63,555 nt of DNA. Origin: Solirubrobacterales bacterium (GTDB taxonomy: Bacteria > Actinomycetota > Thermoleophilia > Solirubrobacterales > 70-9). This document shows, one piece after another, positions 51,673-59,553 of this stretch. The notes below the pieces were generated by a model that saw only the letters and a list, made by a program, of their open reading frames with translations, did no database searches and was not told the DNA's origin. The stretch covers positions 1 to 63,555 of the forward strand of contig JAFKLL010000026.1 in assembly GCA_017304845.1 (NCBI GenBank), given 5' to 3'. The translations under genes were made by a program, and so were the position numbers. Position 1 is the first letter of the stretch. Each line of letters opens with the position of its first letter.

Positions 51673-53121
51673 ATGAAGGCCTACACGACCGACGTTGCCC
51701 TGTCCGACCTCGACGCCGACCTCGTGGCGGTCGGCCTCTACGAAGGCGACGAGCTCTCCGAGCCGCTCGGCAGCACCGGCGGGGCCTCGGATGCCTCGAG
51801 TGACTTCAAGTCCCAGGTCATCGTCTACCCGGGCCATCCGGAACGGGTCGTGATCGTCGGCCTGGGCAAGAAGGAGGACTTCACCGCGGAGAGGGCGAGG
51901 GTGGTCGGCGCCGTCTCGCAGAAGGCCCTGAAGCAGATCAAGGGCGAGGCTCTGGCGTGGATGCTGCCCGAGTCCCCCGAGGGGGTCGAGGCCGGCGCGA
52001 TCGCGGCCGCCCTGGTCGAGGGCGCCGGGTTCTCCGCCTTCGAGTTCGACCGCTACAAGTCCGGCAGCGACGGCCAGGAGGCCCCGCCGGAGCTCAAGGC
52101 GGTCGAGATCAACACCGACCAGGACGTGACCGCGGCCGTGCGGATCGGCGAAGTGATCGCCAACGCCGGCAACCGGGCCCGCTACCTCCAGAGCCTGCCC
52201 GCCAACGAGGCGACGCCCGAGTACCTCGCGGGCCGCGCCCAGGAGATCGCCGACGCCAACGACAAGGTCACGGTCGAGATCAAGGACCGGGCCGCGATCG
52301 TCGCCGCCGGCATGGGCGGCCTCGAGGCCGTCTCCAAGGGCGGCGAGGACGTCGAGCCGCGCCTGATCACCCTCAAGTACATCGGCAAGGGAAGCGGCGA
52401 GAAGCTGGGCCTGATCGGCAAGTCGGTCACCTTCGACACAGGCGGCATCTCGATCAAGCCGTCGGCCGGCATGCACGAGATGAAGATGGACATGTCCGGC
52501 GGCGCCGCGGTGCTGGAGGCGGTCGCCGCGATCGCCGAGCTCGACCTGCCGATCGACATCGTCGCCGTCCTCCCCTCGACCGAGAACATGCCCTCCGGCA
52601 CCGCCCTCAAGCCGGGCGACATCATCACCCAGCTCAACGGCAAGACGGTCGAGGTCACCAACACGGACGCGGAGGGCCGCCTGATCCTGGCCGACGCTCT
52701 CGTGCATTGCGCCCGCGAAGGCGCCGACCGCATGGTCGATCTGGCCACCCTGACCGGCGCCGTGCTGATCGGCCTCGGCTCGACCTACGCGGCCCTGATC
52801 TCGAACGACGACGATCTGTCCGACGCTGTGTCATCGGCGGCCGACCGTTCCGGCGAGCTGGTCTGGCGCCTGCCGCTCCACGACGAGTACAAGAACCTGA
52901 CCAAGGGCGAGATCACCGACCTCGTCAACGCCTCGGCGCAGCGCAAGGCCGGCACGATCTACGCCGGCTCCTTCCTCGAGGAGTTCACCGAGGGCAAGCC
53001 CTGGGCCCACATCGACATCGCCGGCACCGCCTGGGACACCGGCCGCGAGTACTGGGGCAAGGGCCCGACCGGCTTCGGAGTCCACCTCCTGGTAGCGCTC
53101 GCCCGCGACCTCAGCGCCTGA
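51673..53121 (+). CDS. pepA: Leucyl aminopeptidase (M17 family)
   Basis: Cytosolic dizinc aminopeptidase removing N-terminal residues. The 482-residue protein has the M17 active site: GKSVTFDTGGISIKPSAGM (metal Lys and Asp), KMDMSGGAAVLEA (Asp) and NTDAEGRLILADAL (the family signature, Asp and Glu with Arg). The C-terminal GRTWAHIDIAGTA-like end reads KPWAHIDIAGTAWD. It diverges from thiolase across a 103-base gap and its end overlaps the alkaline phosphatase gene by 11 bp. ATG 51673 is the first start that keeps the family N-terminal length. Confidence 0.95.
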   Translation: MKAYTTDVALSDLDADLVAVGLYEGDELSEPLGSTGGASDASSDFKSQVIVYPGHPERVVIVGLGKKEDFTAERARVVGAVSQKALKQIKGEALAWMLPESPEGVEAGAIAAALVEGAGFSAFEFDRYKSGSDGQEAPPELKAVEINTDQDVTAAVRIGEVIANAGNRARYLQSLPANEATPEYLAGRAQEIADANDKVTVEIKDRAAIVAAGMGGLEAVSKGGEDVEPRLITLKYIGKGSGEKLGLIGKSVTFDTGGISIKPSAGMHEMKMDMSGGAAVLEAVAAIAELDLPIDIVAVLPSTENMPSGTALKPGDIITQLNGKTVEVTNTDAEGRLILADALVHCAREGADRMVDLATLTGAVLIGLGSTYAALISNDDDLSDAVSSAADRSGELVWRLPLHDEYKNLTKGEITDLVNASAQRKAGTIYAGSFLEEFTEGKPWAHIDIAGTAWDTGREYWGKGPTGFGVHLLVALARDLSA

Positions 53122-54475
53122 TTCCCAAGGCCCGGGTTATGACCTTGAAGATGTCGGTCTGATTGTTGAGGCCCATCAGGTTCGCCGCCTGGGGGCCCAT
53201 CGCCTTGATCGGGACCGGGATGCCCGCGTGCTCCTGGTCTCCCGATCGGGAGGTCGCGTAGCCCAGGACCAGCTGGCTGCCCTCGTTGGTGGTCAGGATC
53301 GCGGTCTTGTCGGCCCCGGTGAAGGGGATGATCTGCGAGGACTGACCGTGATCGGCGGTGACGATCAGGAGCGTCCGCGGGCTCTTCCGGGCAAACTCGA
53401 GCCCGACCTTGACCGCCTCGTTGAGGGCGACCACGCCGCCCATCATCCAGCAGGGGTCGGCCCGGTGGGCTCCCTTGTCGGGGTCGGCCCCTTCGACCTG
53501 CAGGAAGAAGCCCTTCTTCTTGCCCTTGGAGCGCTGGTTGAGGAAGCGGATCGAGCTGCGGGTCATGGTGGCCAGCGAGGGCTGCTCGGCCGGCCTCTGC
53601 CCGGTCTCGCACCGCTGTGAGGCGGCCCCGGTCTCGACCGCCGGCTGGCCGGACCACTCGTGGGTCATGCCGCCCCCGTTGAAGAGCCCGAGCAGCCGCT
53701 TCCTGCCCTGGTAGGAGGCGAGGCCCGCGGCGTCCGTGACCACGTCGAAGCCCTGGCGGCGGGCCGAGTCGAGCACGGTCTTACCCTGGTCGGGGCCGGC
53801 GGTGATCGTCTTCTCGAAGTCGCTGCGGCCGCCGCCCATGATCAGGTCCAGGTCGCTGTCGGCGGCCTGCTCGGCGATCGAGCCGAGACCGCCGTTGATC
53901 TTGGCGTCGTCGCCGCAGACGCCTTCGTCGGCCGGTGACTCGCAGTTGCGCAGCCGCACGTGGGCCATCTGGACGGCCGGGGTCGCCCCGGTGACCGAGT
54001 CGGTGGTCACGTCGCCGGTGCGGTACCCGTTCTTGTGGGCCAGCTCGGCGATGGTCGGCATCGCCTCCCCGGTGAAGGGGGCGGTCGAGATGCGGAACAG
54101 GCCGGTCTTCCGCCCGGTCGCCCAGGCGGTGCCGGAGGCGGCGGAGTCGGTCACGTAGAACGGCGCCTTGCTGTCCATCAGCTCGTTGACCGCATAGGTC
54201 GTAATCGAGCCGGACATCTTCATCCGGTCCATGGCGAAGCGGCCGTTGGCTCCCAGCCAGTAGTTGCGAGCGGCGGTTATCGCGCTCTCGTCCATGCCGT
54301 CGCCGACGAAGAGGATCACGTTCCGGGCCGGGCCGCCGACGATCTGCTTGCGGACCCAGTTGCTGCGATCCTCCGGATCGGCCTTCGGCTTCTTGACCTT
54401 CGCGATCCCGACCGCGGTGCCGCCCACGGCCAGCATCAGCACGACGGCGATCATCAGACGCTTCCCGAACTTCAT
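53111..54475 (-). CDS. Exported alkaline phosphatase (PhoA-like)
   Basis: A 454-residue secreted phosphomonoesterase. The N-terminal signal or anchor is LMIAVVLMLAVGGTAVGI. Active-site features are NVILFVGDGMDESAITA (metal Asp), VTDSAASGTAWATGRKTG (Ser nucleophile in DSA), VEGADPDKGAHRADPCWMM (metal Asp/His) and VTADHGQSSQI (metal Asp/His). Four cysteines may form disulfides outside the cell. No Pho-box-like repeats are recognised upstream, so phosphate control cannot be claimed. Confidence 0.92.
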   Translation of the reverse strand: MKFGKRLMIAVVLMLAVGGTAVGIAKVKKPKADPEDRSNWVRKQIVGGPARNVILFVGDGMDESAITAARNYWLGANGRFAMDRMKMSGSITTYAVNELMDSKAPFYVTDSAASGTAWATGRKTGLFRISTAPFTGEAMPTIAELAHKNGYRTGDVTTDSVTGATPAVQMAHVRLRNCESPADEGVCGDDAKINGGLGSIAEQAADSDLDLIMGGGRSDFEKTITAGPDQGKTVLDSARRQGFDVVTDAAGLASYQGRKRLLGLFNGGGMTHEWSGQPAVETGAASQRCETGQRPAEQPSLATMTRSSIRFLNQRSKGKKKGFFLQVEGADPDKGAHRADPCWMMGGVVALNEAVKVGLEFARKSPRTLLIVTADHGQSSQIIPFTGADKTAILTTNEGSQLVLGYATSRSGDQEHAGIPVPIKAMGPQAANLMGLNNQTDIFKVITRALGIRR

Positions 54476-54568
54476 CTCCCAGTCCTCCCAGATCCGTTCG
54501 CGGCCTTCCCCGGCCGCTTCTTCCCGTATCCCAGACGATACCTAAGGACCGAATCGCCTCAAGCGGAG

Positions 54569-54637
54569 CCCCTTCCTTCCGTCACTGGACGCAGAGGAAG
54601 GGGCGGGTTCCCGTTGCCATCCGGCCTGGCCGGATGG
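54569..54637 (-). terminator. Two hairpins downstream of the thioesterase gene
   Basis: A 9-bp stem CCCCTTCCT (54569-54577) with AGGAAGGGG (54595-54603), and an 8-bp stem CCATCCGG (54617-54624) with CCGGATGG (54630-54637) that is 5 bases past the thioesterase stop. Neither has a strong U-tract. They lie before the alkaline phosphatase start, so could also shape its leader. Confidence 0.5.
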
Positions 54638-54641
54638 CCCC

Positions 54642-55187
54642 TCAAGTGAGGATCATGCAGGTGGAGGTGGCCGAGGCCAGCAGCTTGCCGGTCTCCTCGG
54701 CGTAGATCCGCGCGTCGGCGGTCGCCTGGCGGCGGCCGCGGTGGACGACGGTTCCCTCGCCCCTGACGGTGCCGGTGTCCCGGGTCAGGGGCCGCAGGTT
54801 CTTCACCTCGAGGGTGAGCGTGGTGTACGCCTCGCCCTGGGCCAGCGTGGTGTGGACCGAGCAGCCGGCGACGGAGTCGAGCAGGGTCGCCATGAAGCCA
54901 CCGTGGACGACGCCGATCGGGTTGTAGTGCTCCTCGCCGGGCAGGGCGGAGAAGACCGCGCGACCCTCTTCCACCTCGACCGGGGACATGTTCATCAGCA
55001 CCGCGATCGGGGCGGGCGGGATGCGGCCGTCCCGGAGCGCCTCCATGTACTCCAGGCCGGCCAGCTTCATGCCCTCGCCGGCCGAGGCCAGCGGGTCCTG
55101 CCAATCGAGGGTGAGCGAGCGGCTGATCTCGGGCCTCTCGACCGCGAGCTCAGCCGCCCGCTTCCTCGCCATCTCGTGGTTGCTCAC
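54642..55187 (-). CDS. PaaI-type hotdog thioesterase
   Basis: A 181-residue acyl-CoA thioesterase-like protein. The hotdog core is NPIGVVHGGFMATLLDSVAG (active-site HGG), followed by TLTLEVKNLRPLTRDTGTV and ADARIYAEETGKLLASATST. Chain length of the substrate is unknown. The GTG at 55187 is chosen because GTGA overlaps the stop of the 50-residue gene upstream, a common coupling arrangement; ATG 55172 is five codons inside. Confidence 0.85.
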   Translation of the reverse strand: MSNHEMARKRAAELAVERPEISRSLTLDWQDPLASAGEGMKLAGLEYMEALRDGRIPPAPIAVLMNMSPVEVEEGRAVFSALPGEEHYNPIGVVHGGFMATLLDSVAGCSVHTTLAQGEAYTTLTLEVKNLRPLTRDTGTVRGEGTVVHRGRRQATADARIYAEETGKLLASATSTCMILT

Positions 55188-55336
55188 CTGGGCTGGGCTA
55201 CGCGCCGCGACGCGCGCTCCGGACGGGCCGACTCGCTGACTCCGTAGCGGAGATCCGCGAGGATCTCGGCCTCGCTGAGCTCGATCTTCAGCGGCTTCAT
55301 GGTGAATCGGGTTCGGATGTTCGGATTGCGCTTCAT
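55184..55336 (-). CDS. 50-residue hypothetical gene coupled to the thioesterase
   Basis: A short basic protein (MKRNPNIRTRFTMKPLKIEL, then SEAEILADLRYGVSESARPE). It has a strong ribosome site (AAGGGGAG) 4-10 bases before the ATG and its stop overlaps the thioesterase start (GTGA). Not recognised. It may be a leader peptide for coupling or a small helical partner. Confidence 0.5.
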   Translation of the reverse strand: MKRNPNIRTRFTMKPLKIELSEAEILADLRYGVSESARPERASRRVAQPR

Positions 55337-55430
55337 GTAGCTCCCCTTTCGGGGTCGGTTCGGCTTCCTGAGAGGAAACCGCGTTCGTGCCACTCACCCT
55401 ACAGAAGTAAGTCCGATCAAGCGACTCACA

Positions 55431-55442
55431 TGAGATATCTCA
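55431..55442. promoter_or_regulatory. 12-bp perfect palindrome upstream of acyl-CoA dehydrogenase
   Basis: TGAGATATCTCA, about 95 bases before the small minus-strand gene and just before the structured leader of the plus-strand dehydrogenase. It is a likely dimer-binding site (operator) for one or both divergent units; the regulator is unknown. Confidence 0.5.
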
Positions 55443-55472
55443 CACAAGAGAGGAATTTCAAGGGCGGCCGCA

Positions 55473-55592
55473 CAGGCGTCGTCTGCGGTGCGCCGGCAAG
55501 GAGGCAAGCGAGTCGGTGCAGGGGGCGCAATGGAATTGCGTTCCCAAGCCGGCGAGCGACCGACGAAGCCAGCGTGCCGCAGACGGCGTCTG
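55473..55592 (+). ncRNA. Highly structured 120-nt element, possible 5' leader
   Basis: Arms 55473-55497 and 55568-55592 pair over about 25 positions with only one clear mismatch and a few G-U pairs (core CGTCTGCGG with CCGCAGACG is perfect). Inside, GTCGGT (55512-55517) pairs with ACCGAC (55559-55564), and the tip is an 11-bp hairpin (55521-55531 with 55535-55545, loop GGA). It ends 28 bases before the acyl-CoA dehydrogenase start. Could be a leader RNA, or a palindromic intergenic repeat of the genome. Confidence 0.5.
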
Positions 55593-55620
55593 GGCCCGCC
55601 CGACGCATAAAGTCCCGGCC

Positions 55621-56769
55621 ATGAACTTTGATCTGACTGATGAGCAGCGGTTGCTCAGGGAGACAGTCCGCGACTTTGCCGTGAGCGAGGTTGCGCCCGT
55701 CGCCGAAGAGCTGGACCGCACCAAGGCCTTCCCCTACGAGATCGTCGCCAAGCTCGGCGAGCTCGGCCTGATGGGCATCCCCTTCCCCGAGCAGTACGGG
55801 GGCAGCGGCGGCGACATCCTCTCCTACGCCCTCGCGGTCGAGGAGCTGGCCCGCATCGATTCCTCGGTCGCCATCACCATGGCCGCCCACACCTCGCTCG
55901 GCACGACCCCGATCTACAACTGGGGCACCGACGCGCAGAAGGAGGAGTGGCTGCCCGAGCTGACCGCCGGCAAGAAGCTGGCCGCCTTCGGCCTGACCGA
56001 GCCCGAGGCCGGCTCCGACGCCGGCAACACCAAGACCCGGGCCGAGCTGGACGGCGATGAGTGGATCGTCAACGGCGCCAAGCAGTTCATCACCAACTCC
56101 GGCACCGACATCTCCGCCTGCGTCACCGTCACCGCCGTCACCGGCACCGACGACCGCGGCCGGCCCGAGATCTCGAACATCATCGTCCCCAACGGCACCC
56201 CCGGCTACACGGTGGATCCGCCCTACCGCAAGATGGGCTGGAACGCCTCGGACACCCACCCGCTGACCTTCGAGGACGCCCGGGTTCCCGAGTCGAACCT
56301 GCTCGGCCCGCGCGGCCAGGGCTTCAAGCAGTTCCTGCAGATCCTCGACGGCGGCCGCATCGGCGTCGCCGCGATGTCGGTCGGCGTCGCCCAGGGCGCG
56401 CTCGACGAGGCGATCAAGTACGCCAAGGAGCGCCAGGCATTCGGCCAGTCGATCTCGAAGTTCCAGGCGATCCAGGCCAAGATCGCCGACATCTCGGCCC
56501 AGCTCGAGGCGGCCCGCCTGCTGACCTACAAGGCGGCCATCCTGAAGGACCGGGGCGAGAACTTCACCCTGACCGCCGCCCAGGCGAAGCTGATCACCGG
56601 CCGCCTCGCGGTCCGCGCGACCGAGGAAGCGGTCCAGATCCACGGCGGCTACGGCTTCATCGAGGAGTACCCGGTCTGCCGGTTCTACCGCGACGCGAAG
56701 ATCCTCACCATCGGCGAGGGCACCGACGAGGTGCAGCAGATGGTGATCGCCCGCGCCCTCGGCTGCTGA
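55621..56769 (+). CDS. Acyl-CoA dehydrogenase
   Basis: FAD enzyme making the trans-2-enoyl-CoA in beta-oxidation and passing electrons to ETF (etfBA in this window). The 382-residue protein starts MNFDLTDEQRLLRETVRDFA, with FAD/substrate motifs AAFGLTEPEAGSDAGNTKTR and KQFITNSGTD, and catalytic Glu in YGFIEEYPVCRFYRDAKIL, followed by GEGTDEVQQMVIARAL. This spacing fits short- or branched-chain (butyryl-, isobutyryl-, 2-methylbutyryl-) types. The frame is open back to 55516, but that stretch is the structured element; ATG 55621 aligns with the family. Confidence 0.95.
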   Translation: MNFDLTDEQRLLRETVRDFAVSEVAPVAEELDRTKAFPYEIVAKLGELGLMGIPFPEQYGGSGGDILSYALAVEELARIDSSVAITMAAHTSLGTTPIYNWGTDAQKEEWLPELTAGKKLAAFGLTEPEAGSDAGNTKTRAELDGDEWIVNGAKQFITNSGTDISACVTVTAVTGTDDRGRPEISNIIVPNGTPGYTVDPPYRKMGWNASDTHPLTFEDARVPESNLLGPRGQGFKQFLQILDGGRIGVAAMSVGVAQGALDEAIKYAKERQAFGQSISKFQAIQAKIADISAQLEAARLLTYKAAILKDRGENFTLTAAQAKLITGRLAVRATEEAVQIHGGYGFIEEYPVCRFYRDAKILTIGEGTDEVQQMVIARALGC

Positions 56770-56786
56770 ACCACCCGACCACCCCC

Positions 56787-56833
56787 GGGTGCGGTCGGTT
56801 ATCCACCGTCAGGTGCCATAACCGGCCGCACCC
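56787..56833. terminator. Bidirectional hairpin between convergent genes
   Basis: A 16-bp stem (GGGTGCGGTCGGTTAT at 56787-56802 with 56818-56833, one G-U pair) around a 15-base loop. Outside it, CCCCC and GGGGG can extend the stem after a small bulge. It sits between the acyl-CoA dehydrogenase stop and the stop of the DHFR-like gene, so serves both strands. There is no clear U-tract. Confidence 0.6.
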
Positions 56834-56856
56834 CCCGGGGGGGCGGTGTGGCCGTG

Positions 56857-57411
56857 CTAGTTCTTGACTTGGAAGATCAGGTGGGCGAACTGGTCGAACT
56901 TCTCGGCTGACTTGAGTTCGAGCCTGTCGGAGCGGATGTCCCGCGGAAACAGCGGGGCGCCGCCCGTCAGGGCGACCGGGGTCATGGTCACCTGGATCTC
57001 GTCCAAGGCCCCGGCGTCGAGGAACTGACCGGCCAGGTCTCCCCCGCCGATCACCCAGATGTCGCCGTCGCCGGCGGCCGCCCGGATCTGGTCGAGATGC
57101 TCCGTCACCGAGCCCTCGACGAGCCGGATGTCGTTGCCCGGCGGCAGCTCCAGCTCGCGGCTGCTGAAGACGAAGGTGGGGCGCTCGCCGTAGAAGGTCT
57201 TCCACTTCTCCGGCTCGGCCATCAGGTTCTCGTGGTTCACCACCCACTCGAAGGTGGTCGAGCCCGAGACCAGCACGTCGATCCCGGCCAGGAAACCGTC
57301 GAAATCGACGGCATCCGGGGTACCGACCTCGAACAGCCAGTCGAGCGAGTTCTCCGGCGTGGCGATGAACCCGTTGAAGCTGGTCGCCGTGTAGAAGACG
57401 ACCCGGCTCAT
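56857..57411 (-). CDS. Dihydrofolate reductase-family protein (RibD C-terminal-like)
   Basis: A 184-residue protein of the DHFR/RibD-C superfamily. N-terminal FYTATSFNGFIATPENSLDW, the NADPH phosphate region VFSSRELELPPGN and IWVIGGGDLAGQFLDAGALD are typical. Many such stand-alone proteins are of unknown reductase function and not true DHFR. Start and PRC-barrel stop share one base (TGATG), so it belongs to the meaB operon. Confidence 0.85.
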   Translation of the reverse strand: MSRVVFYTATSFNGFIATPENSLDWLFEVGTPDAVDFDGFLAGIDVLVSGSTTFEWVVNHENLMAEPEKWKTFYGERPTFVFSSRELELPPGNDIRLVEGSVTEHLDQIRAAAGDGDIWVIGGGDLAGQFLDAGALDEIQVTMTPVALTGGAPLFPRDIRSDRLELKSAEKFDQFAHLIFQVKN

Positions 57412-57836
57412 CAGGCGGGCGCTTTGGCGGTGACGGTGCCGGCGGCGCGGTCCTTGATCTCCGCCGCCCGGCCCACCGTCTCCGGGATGCCGTAGTACTC
57501 GAGCACCTGGAGCTCCTGCTCGCGGTTGAGCGGCAGCTCGGCGTCGACCGCGGGCGCGTTGCGGATCACCTCGCGGTCATGCGGGATCCAGACCCGCCCC
57601 GCCGCGGCGGCGCACTCGCGGATCGAGATCGGGACGACCTTGCCGAAACGGCCGAGCTTGACCAGGACCCAGGCGGGCTGGTTCGACTCGGCGTCGACGA
57701 AGAGCCCCTCCACCCGGGCCACGCCGTGGCCGGTGATCTCGTCCACGCGGTAGCCCTCCCAGGCCCGTACGTCGTCGAGGCTGGGCTGGGGCGCCGCCTT
57801 GGCGGCATCGGTCTTGGGGGCCTGCTCGTCAGACAT
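57411..57836 (-). CDS. PRC-barrel domain protein
   Basis: A 141-residue protein with an N-terminal Ala/Pro/Lys linker and a PRC-barrel (about residues 25-85: WEGYRVDEITGHGVARVEGL, then AWVLVKLGRFGKVVPISI). PRC-barrels mediate protein or RNA contacts. The tail (ELPLNREQELQVLEYYGIPE) resembles the stress-linked actinobacterial version. It overlaps meaB by 8 bp and the DHFR-like gene by 1 bp, indicating one operon; its role there is unknown. Confidence 0.8.
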   Translation of the reverse strand: MSDEQAPKTDAAKAAPQPSLDDVRAWEGYRVDEITGHGVARVEGLFVDAESNQPAWVLVKLGRFGKVVPISIRECAAAAGRVWIPHDREVIRNAPAVDAELPLNREQELQVLEYYGIPETVGRAAEIKDRAAGTVTAKAPA

Positions 57837-58794
57837 CGATCTCTCCTTCCAGAAGTTCGGCGGCGGCCGAGGCGGGATCGAGCTCCCGACTGACCACCCG
57901 GTTCAGGAGTTCCACCACTCTCGGATCATCCTCGATCGCAGCCTCGAGACGACGCCGCAGCCTCGCGGTCGCCAGTCCCAGCACCTCGCTGCGCAGATTC
58001 CGGGCCCGGCGCTCGGCCAGGGTCCCTTCGGACTCGATGAAGGCGCGATGCTCGGCCACCTTGGCCGCGAGCTCCTCGATGCCCTCGCCGCGAGCCGCCT
58101 CGGTCCGCAGGATCGGCACCCGCCAACCGCCGGGCGTATGGGCCAGCGAGAGGGCGCCGCGCACCTCGCGGATCATCGTGTCGGTCATCGGGTGGTCCGA
58201 CTTGTTGACGACGATGATGTCCGGGATCTCCATGACCCCGGCCTTGAGGGCCTGGATCGAGTCGCCCGAGCCGGGCATCAGGGCGAGCACGATGGTGTCG
58301 GCGTGGTCGACGATGTCGATCTCGCCCTGCCCCACCCCGACCGTCTCGACCAGGACGTCGTCCTTGCCGGCGGCGTCCATGACCAGAGCGGCCTGAAGCG
58401 CCGCTTCCGACAGCCCGCCGAGCGCGCCCCGGGAAGCCATCGAGCGGATGAAGACGCCCTTGTCGAGGAAGTGCTCGGTGAGGCGGATGCGGTCGCCCAG
58501 CAGCGCGCCCTGCGTGAACGGGCTGGAAGGGTCGATCGAGAGCACGGCGACCTGGCGGTCCTCCTTGCGCAGCTCCTTGGTCAGCGCGCCGATCAGGGTG
58601 CTCTTACCGACCCCGGGCGGGCCGGTGAAGCCGATGATCCGAGCTTTGCCGGTCTTCGGGTAGACCTCGCGGACCAGATCCCAGCCGGCCGGGTCGTCGG
58701 ACTCGATCAGGGTGATGGCGCGGGCCAGGGCGCGCTTGTCGCCCGTGAGCAGCCGCTCGGCGAGGGGACTCGTGGTGGTCGGAGCGTCATTCAT
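57829..58794 (-). CDS. meaB: MeaB-type GTPase chaperone of B12-dependent mutase
   Basis: G3E-family GTPase that guards and reactivates methylmalonyl-CoA-type mutases and gates cofactor loading. The 321-residue protein has the Walker A FTGPPGVGKSTLIGAL, the DPSSPFTQGALLGDRIR switch region, VETVGVGQGEIDIVDHADT and the guanine specificity motif VVNKSDHP (NKxD). Its client is probably the mutase encoded 31 kb away at 25.4-27.5 kb, since no nearer mutase is visible. The older name ArgK/LAO transport ATPase applies to the same family. Confidence 0.93.
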   Translation of the reverse strand: MNDAPTTTSPLAERLLTGDKRALARAITLIESDDPAGWDLVREVYPKTGKARIIGFTGPPGVGKSTLIGALTKELRKEDRQVAVLSIDPSSPFTQGALLGDRIRLTEHFLDKGVFIRSMASRGALGGLSEAALQAALVMDAAGKDDVLVETVGVGQGEIDIVDHADTIVLALMPGSGDSIQALKAGVMEIPDIIVVNKSDHPMTDTMIREVRGALSLAHTPGGWRVPILRTEAARGEGIEELAAKVAEHRAFIESEGTLAERRARNLRSEVLGLATARLRRRLEAAIEDDPRVVELLNRVVSRELDPASAAAELLEGEIDV

Positions 58795-58878
58795 CGGCCC
58801 GGCCAGTCTAAGCGCTCAGCCCAGCGGCCGGGCATCGGCCGCCGCCGCGTCTTGTACGAAGTTAGAGTCCCGCCCGGT

Positions 58879-59538
58879 TTGGCTCGTTCGCTTTCATTCT
58901 TCGCCCGCAACGGGATGCTCCGACCCAAGTACGCGCTGCTGCTCTGGCGCTATCTGTGGCGGCGGCTGCTGACCCGCTCCGGGCGCCGCTGGGTGACCGA
59001 CGGCCCGGTCTTCTTCGGCGGCGGCCTCCAGCTCCAGACCGGCCGCGAGGCGCGGATGAAGTTCGGGCGCTGGGTCTGGGTCGGCGACGGCACCAAGATC
59101 CGTTGCCACGAGGGCGAGGTCGAGATCGGGCCGAAGACGGTCTTCGGCCAGGAATGCACCATCTCCTGTTACCAGCGGGTGCGGATCGGCGCCGAGTGCG
59201 TGATCGCCGACCGGACCATGTTCATCGACTTCGATCACGGCGTGGTCGACGTCGAACGGCCGATCCGGGACCAGGGGATCTACAAGGAGGACGTGATCGT
59301 CGGCTCCAACGTCTGGATCGGGTACGGCGCCACGGTCCTGCGCGGGGTCAAGGTCGGCGACAACGCGGTGATCGGCACCAACTCCGTGGTCACCAAGGAC
59401 GTCCCTGCCAACGCGGTCGTAGGCGGCGTCCCGGCCCGCGTGCTGCGAATGCGCGAGGCCCCGAAGAACCTACGCTGGCCCGACCCGGTCGAGCCCGAGC
59501 CCGGCGCCCCGGGCGTGATGGACCTGCCCTCCGCCTGA
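58879..59538 (+). CDS. Hexapeptide-repeat acyltransferase (LbH family)
   Basis: A 219-residue left-handed beta-helix acetyl/acyltransferase. Hexapeptide repeats run from about residue 55; the typical end is GSNVWIGYGATVLRGVKVGD, then NAVIGTNSVVTKDVPANAVV and GGVPARVLRM. The FDHGV segment (FIDFDHGVVDVERPI) holds the likely catalytic His. The TTG at 58879 keeps the conserved basic N-terminal segment; ATG 58915 gives 207 residues. Likely acetylates a sugar of a surface polysaccharide. No strong ribosome site is visible. Confidence 0.85.
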   Translation: MARSLSFFARNGMLRPKYALLLWRYLWRRLLTRSGRRWVTDGPVFFGGGLQLQTGREARMKFGRWVWVGDGTKIRCHEGEVEIGPKTVFGQECTISCYQRVRIGAECVIADRTMFIDFDHGVVDVERPIRDQGIYKEDVIVGSNVWIGYGATVLRGVKVGDNAVIGTNSVVTKDVPANAVVGGVPARVLRMREAPKNLRWPDPVEPEPGAPGVMDLPSA

Positions 59539-59553
59539 CCGCTGCCCGGCGGG

